From positions 2,013,164 through 2,077,163 of the forward strand of contig LT608321.1 of assembly GCA_900095835.1 (NCBI GenBank): 64,000 nucleotides of DNA, given 5' to 3'. The notes beneath the pieces were generated by a model, which saw only the letters and a list, made by a program, of their open reading frames with translations, searched no databases and had not been told where the DNA came from. Position 1 is the stretch's first letter. Each line of letters opens with the position of its first letter. Position numbers and translations under genes: made by a program. Source of the DNA: Ihuprevotella massiliensis. GTDB lineage: Bacteria > Bacteroidota > Bacteroidia > Bacteroidales > Bacteroidaceae. Below are positions 27,522-36,361 of this stretch, one piece after another.

Positions 27522-29084
27522 TTATTCGAGCACAAATTTCGGTTGTGTCACAACGTGCCAAGGCATCACGGTGATGTTGGCAGAAACGTAGGTGTCCACC
27601 TTGTCGTTTGATTCATCTGTGGGAGCCACTGGTGTGGGATGTCCTGCGGAAGTGACTTTGGTAATATTAATTTTATAGAGGTGGTTGCGCACCACACCGT
27701 AGCGTCCGTAGGCTTCGAGCTTCGGTTGTTGAGCATCACTGAAGTGGCGGATAGGGAGGAGGTAGAAGTTTTTGCCATTTTGATAAAACTTCAAGTTGAA
27801 CGCCTCAAAAGATGCTGTGCTGTTGTTGATATTAGGGTATCTGGCGTTGATGTGCTCAGCATCAGCTTTGAAGCCCTTAGGCATCTGCAAGGCGTTGTCA
27901 TCCGCTGCTGATGCAGCTGCCGCTAATTTGGTTTTCAGTTGTGCCAGCGTCATGTAGGCTCCTTTGTAGTTAGCCCAAGTGCGGTCTGTGGCATTTGCTA
28001 GTTCGGGTAGTTGTTTGGGCACATAGCGCAGGCAAATCACCGCGTGCGTGGTTTGGTTTCCTCGTTGTGCATTCGCATCCATGGTGTTTTCTGTGACGTA
28101 AATGCCGCGGTCGTCTGCCCATCCACCTTGAGAGATAGGGTTGCGGTGAGGAGCTGCGGTGGTGAGTTGTTGCAAATCAGCACCAGAGAGTGCACTCATG
28201 TTGGGGTCGATAGCATAGCGCATGGCTTGTGCAGTCGTTTCCGTTTCAGGAGTGGTGGGAGCGTCTGTGGTGGCAGTGCCGTTGCTGCTGAGGGCTGGTG
28301 CAGGACGGCGCATCCAAAACATCCGCGTGTTGAGTACATCGAGGCTGTAGTCCACCATTTGAGCTTTGCCTCCTGCGGCATTGGGTGCGGTGATGTTGCT
28401 CCCAGCTTGAGGATTCACGAAGACTTTTGCCACTGAGCGTTCCAATTCTATCTTCACTGTGGCAGCGGCTCTTTCAGCTTCAGTCGCTGTCATGCGGAAG
28501 TTTTGGTCAGTGGTGAGCACCATCTTGGTGGCGGTCATGACGACACCGTCCGTCGTCACCAAATCGTTGACCGTCACTTGTGCCACGGCATCGAGCTTCG
28601 TCTTGGAATCTCCGATGTTGGTGACCTGTTTCAGTCGTGCCGTGGGGTTGGCTATAACCAGCACTTTGTACTGTTGTTTTTCTATCTTCTTCGCACGAAG
28701 GGTGATGGGCGACTGGCTGAGCGAACCGCCTACAGCATCAGCATCGCGAGCATCGAACACATGCGTCACCACATCGCTAGAGTTGTAGAAGATCACTCTC
28801 AAAGAGGTGATTTTGCGCTCTGCAGCAACTCCTGCGTAAGTGTCGCCATCGTTGGCAGCACCTACCGAACCGGCAGCGTTTCCAGCGCGTGTTGCCTCGT
28901 TGGTAGCACGCGTTGCATCGGAAGTAAAGGGAAGTTGAAGTGTAATAGACACGTAGGCTTCGTCTACGGGGGCGACAGTAGGCACAGTCACCACTTCATT
29001 GGTGGTGGAGTCGCAAGCGAAGATTGTCAGCAAAAAGCAGATGATGAAGCTAAGGTGGCAAAGAATATTGGTGGTACGTTGCAT
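27522..29084 (-). CDS. Mfa1-like fimbrillin, operon 2
   Basis: 520 residues with a lipoprotein signal (LTIFAC, Cys about 24). LRVIFYNSSD, VLVIANPTA, YGVVRNHLYKINITKV and the end VSANITVMPWHVVTQPKFVL match Mfa1-family major subunits. The mature N-terminus carries two closely spaced ATRA sites (DATRATNEATRAGN), candidate Arg-protease processing points. It is the first gene of the minus-strand operon, behind a leader of about 460 nt. It is unlike the 15982 subunit in its linker and codon use, so the two loci encode distinct fimbriae. Confidence 0.87.
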   Translation of the reverse strand: MQRTTNILCHLSFIICFLLTIFACDSTTNEVVTVPTVAPVDEAYVSITLQLPFTSDATRATNEATRAGNAAGSVGAANDGDTYAGVAAERKITSLRVIFYNSSDVVTHVFDARDADAVGGSLSQSPITLRAKKIEKQQYKVLVIANPTARLKQVTNIGDSKTKLDAVAQVTVNDLVTTDGVVMTATKMVLTTDQNFRMTATEAERAAATVKIELERSVAKVFVNPQAGSNITAPNAAGGKAQMVDYSLDVLNTRMFWMRRPAPALSSNGTATTDAPTTPETETTAQAMRYAIDPNMSALSGADLQQLTTAAPHRNPISQGGWADDRGIYVTENTMDANAQRGNQTTHAVICLRYVPKQLPELANATDRTWANYKGAYMTLAQLKTKLAAAASAADDNALQMPKGFKADAEHINARYPNINNSTASFEAFNLKFYQNGKNFYLLPIRHFSDAQQPKLEAYGRYGVVRNHLYKINITKVTSAGHPTPVAPTDESNDKVDTYVSANITVMPWHVVTQPKFVLE

Positions 29085-29545
29085 GAGCTATATTGAAAAG
29101 TATTGAGCAGCTCCCGAAAAGAGACGAATAGGGCGGACAGTTGTTGTGATGATGCCTCCTTTGCTTAAAGCTATTTCTAAGAGAATGGCGGCAATCGTGT
29201 AGGGTACAACACTGTCGATCATTCTTTTTGGTCTAAAAGTGCCCCTTACCTATAGGCAGTGTTAGGACACACTATGTCCTTATCTGTCTAAAGTTCAGGA
29301 TAACACGGCATTTAGACCTCCCATTAAGGAAGTGCTGCAAGAAGATAGTCTTTAATGAATCCTTGTTCTCGGTCAAAGGTTGTAGCTTTGGTTCTGGGAC
29401 GAGGCAAGGAGGGGCAGCGCGTCTGTTCCGCAGACTGTTTTTCAAGAGGATAGCGGGCTTTGCTAGCCTTCTTTCGGTCAAGTACTTTGACCTTTCCAGT
29501 AGGAGAGACGATCGATGCGACGATAAAAGTAGCGCACGTGCGTTG

Positions 29546-29553
29546 CAAAAATA
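29546..29553 (-). promoter_or_regulatory. Candidate promoter of fimbrial operon 2
   Basis: TATTTTTG on the minus strand, about 460 bp upstream of the first gene. The leader contains a GGTCAA-GTAC-TTTGACC-type palindrome (29475-29491). Confidence 0.5.
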
Positions 29554-29559
29554 GATATT

Positions 29560-30600
29560 TCTTAGAAAATCAACGGTTTTCTACTTATAAACTTGGAAAA
29601 TTTCGTATCGAGAAACTTAAGAATGTAACTTAGAGATAGCAGAACGTTCTTTTTTTCTCCAGCCTTTCGTGCAAAAGTTTCCGTGATTTTGTAGAACTGA
29701 GAGGCTTATGTTTTCTTTTGGGACTCATTTTGGGTATTTGGGTTTTCTTGTTGTTTATTCGTAAGTAGTTGGAGGTGGTTTCGGAGTGTTCGAAGAATCT
29801 GGGTGGGAGAAACGGCTTATTTTAATTGCTTTGTAGTGAAGTCTTTCTTAGGTTTTGCTTAATAAATGTATCTTTACTCCTGGTGAAGGACTTTGTCTTT
29901 AGGCTATGAATTTTGGCGTTGTTTGTGTTTTAGTTGTTTGTTTGTGAGTGTGTTAGATTGTTTTCTGACTTTGTTTTATACTTTAGATATGGTGGGCGTA
30001 CCGCTTGTGGTGAATCGAGGTGATGAAATCCGAGGATGGTGAGAAGATGCTTGTTTGATTTTGGAAGGAATACATCCGTATTGCTGCAGTGGCTTGAAAT
30101 TTGTGGACGAAGAAGAGGAAAGTGGTGCTCTGTATTTGTCTTTTTTGCGCTTGTTTTGTGTCGTAGTTTTTGATGTGGTGGAGAAAGTTTCTCTTTGTTT
30201 GTCGAAAAATAAGACTTCGGAATGTCGTCTTTGTAAGGTGTAAATATTGTGTTTAAATCGTGTATTTATTTGTGATATCTTGCGAATTTTGGGAGATGCC
30301 AGGTGGGTTTTACAACTTAAATAAAGAAGGTGATACATTTAGTTTTCGTTTTTCTCATGAATACTGCATAAGTTATCGGATATATTGTACAGCGCTACGC
30401 GATGGAGGAGGGACAATGGAGAGAGGCAATACTAATATATTGTTGTGAGAGTTGAGAAGGGGGCGATATGATTGTTGTGCTTCGATGTTGGAAAAGTCAT
30501 TCCCCTGCGAAGATTGGGATGCGTGGTCAGCGTCGTATGTGGAGAGCAAAAGGAGGAAAAAGCGAAAAAGTAGCAGATTTTCTGCATACTAGGGTGGTAA
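29560..30600. other. Gene-free region, G/T-rich on the plus strand
   Basis: About 1 kb with no convincing ORF, tRNA or recognised RNA. The plus strand is conspicuously rich in G and T, with repeated TTTGTTT/GTTTG runs, especially 29680-30250. Isolated TAnnTTTG-like words occur but lead to no gene. Confidence 0.6.
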
Positions 30601-30616
30601 ATCCAAAAATAGTTCG

Positions 30617-30624
30617 TATCTTTG
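30617..30624 (+). promoter_or_regulatory. -7 element of rplU-rpmA
   Basis: TATCTTTG followed by a leader of about 90 nt that contains a GAGC/GCTC-type hairpin (near 30659-30672). No clear -33 element. Confidence 0.6.
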
Positions 30625-30715
30625 CAGCCGATTATAGAGTCCGATGGGGCAGATGAAGCGAGCAAAAGTGCTCCGCCTCCCGGAAAAATCCGTTTAAATA
30701 CATCATTCAACCACA

Positions 30716-31033
30716 ATGTACGCAATCGTAGAGATTAACGGTCATCAGTTCAAGGTGGAAGCAGGCAAGAAGCTCTTCGTAGACCACCTCGCAGGCGCAG
30801 AAAGCGGCGCAACTGTTGAATTCGACAAGGTTCTTCTTCTCGACAACGAAGGCCAAGTCACTGTAGGCGTCCCCACCGTAGCAGGCGCAAAAGTAGTAGC
30901 TGAAGTAGTTTCTCCCCTCGTAAAGGGTGACAAGGTGCTCATCTTCCACAAGAAGCGTCGCAAGGGCTATCGTAAGCTCAACGGCTTCCGCCATCAATTC
31001 ACTGAACTTTCCATCAAGGAAGTAAAAGCTTAA
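30716..31033 (+). CDS. rplU: 50S ribosomal protein L21
   Basis: 105 residues. [25 protein letters not shown] and the basic end [22 protein letters not shown] are diagnostic for L21, which binds 23S rRNA. It is followed after 20 bp by rpmA, the universal rplU-rpmA pair. Confidence 0.98.
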   Translation: MYAIVEINGHQFKVEAGKKLFVDHLAGAESGATVEFDKVLLLDNEGQVTVGVPTVAGAKVVAEVVSPLVKGDKVLIFHKKRRKGYRKLNGFRHQFTELSIKEVKA

Positions 31034-31053
31034 ACCCCTAAACATATCAGACA

Positions 31054-31317
31054 ATGGCACACAAAAAAGGTGTAGGTAGTTCTAAGAACGGCCGTGAATC
31101 GGCATCACAACGTCTTGGTGTTAAAATCTGGGGCGGACAATCTTGCATCGCTGGCAACATCATAGTTCGCCAACGCGGTACTGTTCACTATCCTGGCAAG
31201 AACGTAGGCATGGGCTCTGACCACACGCTCTTCGCTCTCGCTGATGGCGTAGTTACCTTCAAGCGTGGTCAACGCGACCGCAGCGTGGTTTCTGTAGAAC
31301 CTAAGGCTGAAGCGTAA
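31054..31317 (+). CDS. rpmA: 50S ribosomal protein L27
   Basis: 87 residues starting [24 protein letters not shown], with the N-terminal tail that reaches the peptidyl-transferase centre. [29 protein letters not shown] is the family core. A terminator follows at 31346-31380. Confidence 0.98.
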   Translation: MAHKKGVGSSKNGRESASQRLGVKIWGGQSCIAGNIIVRQRGTVHYPGKNVGMGSDHTLFALADGVVTFKRGQRDRSVVSVEPKAEA

Positions 31318-31345
31318 TTGCGACCTTGGATTTTATCCAACGCAC

Positions 31346-31380
31346 AAGGCTCTTTCCACTGTGGAAAGAGCCTTTTCTTT
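31346..31380 (+). terminator. Terminator of rplU-rpmA
   Basis: Perfect palindrome AAGGCTCTTTCCAC / GTGGAAAGAGCCTT (31346-31359, 31361-31374) with a TTTTCTTT tail. Confidence 0.88.
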
Positions 31381-31515
31381 GTCCTTCGCCAGTAGGTTCT
31401 TTCTGCTTTGTTCGTTGTTTCAATGACTTTGACCATGTATACTTGGGTTTGTCTGGCGATTCCCCTGTCTTTGTCCCTTCTTTCTTCGTCCTTCGCCAAT
31501 ACTTGGGCAACCACG

Positions 31516-31547
31516 TTTGTTTACCTCGCAGATTTCTCGTAATTTTG
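31516..31547 (+). promoter_or_regulatory. Promoter of the hypothetical gene at 31564
   Basis: TTTG (31516-31519), 20 bp, TAATTTTG (31540-31547). Confidence 0.7.
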
Positions 31548-31563
31548 CACCAGATAGGCTGCC

Positions 31564-32265
31564 ATGCTTAGCGCGCGCCTGTCCAACGAATACTCAATCT
31601 CGCAGAGCCTCGTCGCAACTGTCGACGACGCTCCTTACCCTCTCACTAACGCATCAGTTTTGCACAACATCATTCTTGTCGACACTGCCCATCTCGATCA
31701 CGTGGCATTCGACCTCATCGTTAATTTTGAGCGTATGCTCGGTCGTCAAATTTCGCAAGGCGACTTCCCCAAATGGCTCGATTGTGTGGCGCTCGACGGC
31801 GGACTCCGTCCTGGCGACCACGAAATCCGCGTTTATCTCATTCATCCCAAACAGCAGACCAGGTTGCAGCACTTCTTGCCCTGCGATTTTGCAGAAGAAC
31901 TTAACGGAAAAGCCTTCCGCGATGAATTGGGAGAGTTTGCGCTCAATGCCTATGGAGTAGAAGAAATTGTGTCGCAAGAAGACTATTTCGTGCAGGTGTT
32001 TGAAGAAGTGCTGCGCGATGCAGCCTGCGAGCGCGTCATGGTGGTGGCAGATCTAGATGGCATGACCGATGAGAGTGCACATTTTGCTCAGCGCATCAAA
32101 GCCCTCTGTGCCAACCCTCCTAAGGACGACAAGGGAGCTGAGCTTCCTCGTAAAGATATCACCCTCTTCACCATGCAACCCATCATGGGGCGTGGTTTCC
32201 AACAAGAGCTTCTCGGCTATAGCTTGATGGCAGCCCTGGGCATCAACGGAAACGAAGTGCAATAA
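31564..32265 (+). CDS. Conserved Bacteroidales protein of unknown function
   Basis: 233 residues, cytosolic, acidic, with no signal peptide. The sequence has a well-formed alpha/beta character (HNIILVDTAHLDHVAFDLIVNFERML, ERVMVVADLDGMTD) and a conserved-looking MQPIMGRGFQQELLGYSLMAALGI end. I do not recognise a characterised family. It has a strong promoter, and the following carboxynorspermidine dehydrogenase gene has its own TAnnTTTG element, so the two are probably separate transcription units. Confidence 0.75.
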   Translation: MLSARLSNEYSISQSLVATVDDAPYPLTNASVLHNIILVDTAHLDHVAFDLIVNFERMLGRQISQGDFPKWLDCVALDGGLRPGDHEIRVYLIHPKQQTRLQHFLPCDFAEELNGKAFRDELGEFALNAYGVEEIVSQEDYFVQVFEEVLRDAACERVMVVADLDGMTDESAHFAQRIKALCANPPKDDKGAELPRKDITLFTMQPIMGRGFQQELLGYSLMAALGINGNEVQ

Positions 32266-32312
32266 AATAGCGATTTCTCGTCAAAGACAGAGATCATCTC
32301 ACTAGAAATCAC

Positions 32313-32320
32313 TAACTTTG
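32313..32320 (+). promoter_or_regulatory. -7 element of the carboxynorspermidine dehydrogenase gene
   Basis: TAACTTTG, about 95 bp upstream of the ATG at 32416. Confidence 0.6.
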
Positions 32321-32415
32321 CAAATAAGCTGCAAGCACATTCCATATAAGCGAGCAGCTCACAGACAATATATTTACAGATAACAATTCACAACTCACGC
32401 ATAACTCAACAAGAA

Positions 32416-33621
32416 ATGGGTAAAGTTCTCATCATTGGCGCTGGTGGTGTTGCCACCGTAGCCGCTGTGAAAGTGGCCAAAAACTCCGACGTTTTTGACG
32501 AAATCATGATTGCATCTCGCACCGTCTCCAAGTGCGAAGCCATCGCCAAACGCATTGCCGACATGGGCTTGCGCAACGACATCAAAACTGCTCAGGTAGA
32601 TGCCGACAATGTGCCCGAGTTGGTGGCGCTCTTCAAGGAGTTTCAGCCCGACTTGGTGATGAATCTTGCATTGCCTTACCAAGACCTCACCATCATGGAG
32701 GCTTGTCTCGAAGCTGGATGTCATTATCTCGACACAGCCAACTACGAACCTAAGGACGAAGCTCACTTCGAGTATTCTTGGCAATGGGCTTATCGCGAGC
32801 GATTCGAGAAAGCAGGTCTTTGCGCCATCCTCGGTTGCGGTTTCGATCCTGGTGTCACTTCCATCTTCACCGCCTACGCTGCAAAGCACTACTTCGACGA
32901 AATCCACTATCTCGACATCGTGGACTGCAACGCTGGTGACCACGGCAAGGCTTTTGCCACCAACTTCAACCCCGAAATCAACATCCGCGAGATCACGCAA
33001 AAGGGACTTTACTGGGAAAATGGCAAATGGGTGGAAACAGAACCTCTCGAGATTCACCAACCTCTCACCTATCCCAACGTAGGTCCTCGTGAAAGTTACC
33101 TCCTTCATCACGAAGAAATCGAGAGCCTCGTTATCAACTTCCCCACCATCAAGCGTGCACGCTTCTGGATGACCTTCGGACAAGAGTACCTCACTCACCT
33201 CCGTGTGATCCAAAACATCGGCATGGACTCCATCGTTCCTATCAACTACGAGGGTCACATGATTCAGCCTCTCCAATTCCTCAAGGCTGTTCTCCCCAAT
33301 CCTCAAGACTTGGGCGAAAACTACGAAGGCGAAACTTCTATCGGTTGCCGCATCCGTGGTATCAAGGATGGTAAGGAGCACACTTACTATGTCTACAACA
33401 ACTGTTCTCACCAAGCAGCATACGACGAAACTGGTATGCAAGGTGTGAGCTACACCACAGGTGTTCCTGCCTGCATCGGTGCTCGCCTCTTCATGCAAGG
33501 GGTGTGGAACAAGCCCGGTGTCCACAATGTGGAAGAGTTTGATCCCGATCCCTTCATGGAAGAACTCAACAAGCAAGGTCTTCCTTGGCACGAAATCCAC
33601 GACGGCGATTTGGAACTCTAA
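32416..33621 (+). CDS. Carboxynorspermidine dehydrogenase (saccharopine dehydrogenase family)
   Basis: 401 residues. The N-terminal Rossmann fold begins MGKVLIIGAGGVATVAAVKVAKN. PYQDLTIMEACLEAGCHYLDTANYEP and GCGFDPGVTSIFTAYAAKHYFDEI are typical of the carboxynorspermidine dehydrogenase branch of the saccharopine dehydrogenase family. This enzyme reductively condenses aspartate semialdehyde with a diamine (NADPH) to form carboxyspermidine or carboxynorspermidine, the alternative polyamine pathway common in Bacteroidetes. The decarboxylase partner is not in the window. A terminator follows at 33713-33750. Confidence 0.92.
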   Translation: MGKVLIIGAGGVATVAAVKVAKNSDVFDEIMIASRTVSKCEAIAKRIADMGLRNDIKTAQVDADNVPELVALFKEFQPDLVMNLALPYQDLTIMEACLEAGCHYLDTANYEPKDEAHFEYSWQWAYRERFEKAGLCAILGCGFDPGVTSIFTAYAAKHYFDEIHYLDIVDCNAGDHGKAFATNFNPEINIREITQKGLYWENGKWVETEPLEIHQPLTYPNVGPRESYLLHHEEIESLVINFPTIKRARFWMTFGQEYLTHLRVIQNIGMDSIVPINYEGHMIQPLQFLKAVLPNPQDLGENYEGETSIGCRIRGIKDGKEHTYYVYNNCSHQAAYDETGMQGVSYTTGVPACIGARLFMQGVWNKPGVHNVEEFDPDPFMEELNKQGLPWHEIHDGDLEL

Positions 33622-33712
33622 TCCCGTCTTTCCACTTTCCCATCTTTCTCGTGATGTTAGGCTCGTGCCCATCCGGTGGAGCAAGACTCGGAAAGTGAAA
33701 TACCCCAATATC

Positions 33713-33750
33713 CAGCGCAACGGTAGTTTTCTGCCGTTGCGCTGTTTTTG
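33713..33750 (+). terminator. Terminator downstream of the carboxynorspermidine dehydrogenase gene
   Basis: 11-bp stem (CAGCGCAACGG 33713-33723 with CCGTTGCGCTG 33734-33744) and a T5 tail. Confidence 0.88.
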
Positions 33751-33774
33751 AAGATAAAAAGGGCTTAACCCCTG

Positions 33775-33801
33775 CTTTTTATCACTCGAGATGATAAAAA
33801 G
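33775..33801. promoter_or_regulatory. Inverted repeat upstream of the alpha-galactosidase promoter (possible operator)
   Basis: CTTTTTATCA / TGATAAAAAG, 7-bp spacer containing an XhoI-like CTCGAG. It lies about 35 bp before the -7 element at 33836, where an activator might bind. It could equally be a weak terminator. Confidence 0.4.
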
Positions 33802-33835
33802 GGGTATAAATAGTGGAAAATAGAAATATATGTAT

Positions 33836-33843
33836 TATCTTTG
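33836..33843 (+). promoter_or_regulatory. -7 element of the alpha-galactosidase gene
   Basis: TATCTTTG, about 110 bp upstream of the chosen start. No -33 element is visible, which fits activator-dependent control. Confidence 0.55.
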
Positions 33844-33952
33844 TCAAATAATTAGCTTTTCTTGAGCAGATATGCAGTGTGCACCAACAAAGCGATGTTG
33901 GAAGTTACTGCGCTCTGAAAAAGTGATTAGCAATGAAACAATTTACTTTATC

Positions 33953-36142
33953 ATGAAATATTCTCCCCTATTTCTAGGCCTGAGTTTGTTTTGCAGCATG
34001 CCTGCTTTGTGCACTCAAGCCAATGCTGCTCCTATGATGCAAGCTGTCACCCACAATGTGGTGAAACTTCCCGTGTCTACTGACCCCAGTCTAGAATTCA
34101 TTCCATTGAGCAGCCTCGATTTGTCGAAGATGGAAAATGGTTGGAAAGCTCCCCAAGCCAACAAGAGTATCGAAGGAAATCCCATTCGTTTGGGAAAAAC
34201 CACCTATGAAAGTGGAGTAGGGGTGCACGCTCCTTCGCGCATCGTGGTAAAACTCAATGGCGCAGTGACCACTTTCCGCGCAGTGGGTGGTATTGATGCT
34301 GAAGTAGAACATCCCAACAATCCTCGCGACAAAGCGGCCATTTTGGATTATCGTGTGTTGCTCCGTGGACAAGACGGTCAAGACCAAGTGATCAAAAGCG
34401 GTTCTATGGATCGCGACTCCGAACCTATTAAGCTCGACATCGATGTGCGCAATGCGAAATATCTGATTCTCGAGGTAAACAACGGCGGTGGTCAAGGCAA
34501 CTGGGGCGACCACTTCGACTGGGCAAATGCCTATTTCATCTATCGCGAGCAAAATTCTACACGTCCTGAGACGGTTTCTCCTGATGTCTTAAAGTCTCCA
34601 CTCGCTTGCGCTATGGATATCTTTGCACTTCCTGGTAACCGCGTGTTGCACAAGATTGTAACTACAGATCCCTCCCTCAATATATCTGTGACCGATCTCC
34701 CCGATGGTCTGACTTGGAATGCCAAGCGTCGCGCTGTAGAAGGTATTGCGCCTGAAGCTGATGGTGTTTATAAATACACGGTTGTGATGCAGGAAGGCAA
34801 AGGAGAGCCTTCCACTGCAAAGGCTTCCCTCACTGTTCAGAAGAACCTCCCCATGGCAAAGCCCATGATGGGATGGATTTCTTGGAACGTGGTGCAAGAT
34901 AAGATTTCCACCGATGTAGTGAAGCAAGTGTCTGATGCCATGGTGAAACAAGGACTGAAAGATGCTGGCTACAACTACCTCATCATCGACGACCTCTGGC
35001 ACGCTAAGAATCGCCATGTCGATGGCCGTCCTCAAGAAGATCCTGCCAAGTTCCCCGTAGGCATGAAGGCCACGGTGGACTATGCTCACAGCAAGGGACT
35101 GAAATTTGGTATTTATTCCGATGCTGCCGATCGCACTTGCGCTGGCGCCTTCGGTTCGTTTGGAAAAGAGCAAATAGATGCCAAGCAATATGCTGAGTGG
35201 GGCGTAGACTTGCTCAAATATGACTACTGCCATGCACCTGGTGATGCTGCCACCGCTCAAGTGCGCTACAAAGCTATGGGCGATGCACTCAAAGCTTCTG
35301 GCCGCGACATCCTATTGTATATGTGTGAATGGGGTGCGCGCGAACCTTGGAAATGGGGTTCTACCACTGGATCACCCGTTTGGCGCGCCACCTACGACAC
35401 TCGCGATGGATGGAACGGAGTGCAAGGTGGCATCGGCATCATCCAAAGTATTGCCGCGATGAAAGACCTCTGGCCCTATTCTGGCGTGAACCGCTTCAAC
35501 GATGCCGACATGATGTGTGTGGGTATCCATGGCACGGGTAAATCGAGCAACGACCTCGTAGCAGGAAAGCCTGGCATGACACAAGATGAATATCGCACGC
35601 AGTTTGCCCTCTGGTGCATGTGGTCTTCTCCCTTGCTCCTCTCCTTCGATCTCACCAAGCCCATCACTGCAGATGACAAGAAGCTCATGACCAATGCCGA
35701 TCTCATCGCCCTTGATCAAGACGATCTCGGACAACAAGCAGAATACATCGGCACGATTGACAATATGGTCTACTTCATGAAAGACCTCGCCAATGGTGAC
35801 GTTGCCATCTCTGCCACCAACATGAGTGAGAACACGAAGGAAGCTGTTTTCGACTTCTCTAAGTTCTCTGCACTCGATCCTACGGTGGACTACTACACTT
35901 ACGACTGCCAACTCCAAAAGGCGGGTGAAAACACCGTGAAGGCTATGCTCCGCACTCCTGTTCGTAAGCACGCCACTGTCGTTTATCGTCTCGGTCGCAA
36001 CAAAATCACCGGTATCTCATCTGTTCCTGCCCAAAAGAACAAGAAGGCAACCGCAAATTTTGACCTCAGTGGGCGCAAAGTGGCAAATCCCACTGCTGGA
36101 CAACTCGTCATCGCTAATGGCCATCCCGAGATTGCGCAATAG
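33953..36142 (+). CDS. Secreted alpha-galactosidase, GH27, with N-terminal NPCBM domain
   Basis: 729 residues from MKYSPLFLGLSLFCSMPALC (33953). The in-frame Met at 33872 would place 27 polar residues before the signal peptide. A carbohydrate-binding NPCBM domain (about 45-170: IRLGKTTYESGVGVHAPSRIVV, GGIDAEVEH, ANAYFIYR) is followed by a linker domain (to about 290). The GH27 barrel (about 298-640) has MGWISWN, YLIIDDLWH, the nucleophile Asp in LLKYDYC and an acid/base region in NRFNDADMM. A C-terminal beta domain follows. GH27 enzymes release terminal alpha-galactose from glycans. The gene stands alone rather than in a polysaccharide-utilisation locus. Confidence 0.95.
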   Translation: MKYSPLFLGLSLFCSMPALCTQANAAPMMQAVTHNVVKLPVSTDPSLEFIPLSSLDLSKMENGWKAPQANKSIEGNPIRLGKTTYESGVGVHAPSRIVVKLNGAVTTFRAVGGIDAEVEHPNNPRDKAAILDYRVLLRGQDGQDQVIKSGSMDRDSEPIKLDIDVRNAKYLILEVNNGGGQGNWGDHFDWANAYFIYREQNSTRPETVSPDVLKSPLACAMDIFALPGNRVLHKIVTTDPSLNISVTDLPDGLTWNAKRRAVEGIAPEADGVYKYTVVMQEGKGEPSTAKASLTVQKNLPMAKPMMGWISWNVVQDKISTDVVKQVSDAMVKQGLKDAGYNYLIIDDLWHAKNRHVDGRPQEDPAKFPVGMKATVDYAHSKGLKFGIYSDAADRTCAGAFGSFGKEQIDAKQYAEWGVDLLKYDYCHAPGDAATAQVRYKAMGDALKASGRDILLYMCEWGAREPWKWGSTTGSPVWRATYDTRDGWNGVQGGIGIIQSIAAMKDLWPYSGVNRFNDADMMCVGIHGTGKSSNDLVAGKPGMTQDEYRTQFALWCMWSSPLLLSFDLTKPITADDKKLMTNADLIALDQDDLGQQAEYIGTIDNMVYFMKDLANGDVAISATNMSENTKEAVFDFSKFSALDPTVDYYTYDCQLQKAGENTVKAMLRTPVRKHATVVYRLGRNKITGISSVPAQKNKKATANFDLSGRKVANPTAGQLVIANGHPEIAQ

Positions 36143-36188
36143 CAGATAGTCTTTCTTTTTGCTGTCGCTCTCTAGCCACAAATAAATA

Positions 36189-36225
36189 TCACCGCTTGTG
36201 TCATTCATCTTGATGCAAGCGGTGA
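36189..36225. repeat. 37-bp hairpin-forming direct repeat, copy 1
   Basis: 10-bp stem TCACCGCTTG / CAAGCGGTGA around a 17-nt loop that itself contains CATC-TT-GATG. It is identical to 37269-37305, exactly 1080 bp away. It lies after the alpha-galactosidase gene but lacks a good T-run. Confidence 0.92.
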
Positions 36226-36262
36226 ATTCATTCAACAGTAGAATCTCTTTTTTAGTCAATTA

Positions 36263-36294
36263 TTTGGAGCTTTCGCATTTTCTTCTTATTTTTG
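36263..36294 (+). promoter_or_regulatory. Promoter of the Abi cassette
   Basis: TTTG (36263-36266), 20 bp, TATTTTTG (36287-36294): one of the best consensus promoters in the window. The predicted start is near 36300. Confidence 0.8.
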
Positions 36295-36299
36295 CAACG

Positions 36300-36356
36300 T
36301 GTAGAACCCGCCAAGCCTCTCAATGAAGCTCAAATCGGCGGGTCGTTTTATTTATT
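36300..36356 (+). ncRNA. Candidate small structured RNA upstream of the Abi gene
   Basis: Between the promoter and the chosen start codon lies a 7-bp GC-rich stem ACCCGCC (36306-36312) / GGCGGGT (36337-36343) with a 24-nt loop, followed by the U-rich TCGTTTTATTTATTAT. A transcript of about 50-57 nt ending here would look like a self-terminating small RNA. Alternatively it is simply a structured leader or attenuator of the Abi mRNA. No covariance evidence is available. Confidence 0.5.
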
Positions 36357-36361
36357 ATAAA

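Noticed and set aside
29976-30338. 120-residue ORF on the minus strand
   Set aside because: Low-complexity Ser/Thr/Lys composition, no family features, and it lies in a strand-biased gene-free region.
32395-33720. 441-residue minus-strand ORF
   Set aside because: Antisense shadow of the carboxynorspermidine dehydrogenase gene.
36017-36259. 80-residue minus-strand ORF after the alpha-galactosidase gene
   Set aside because: It overlaps the end of the alpha-galactosidase gene and the hairpin repeat, and lacks any domain or promoter.
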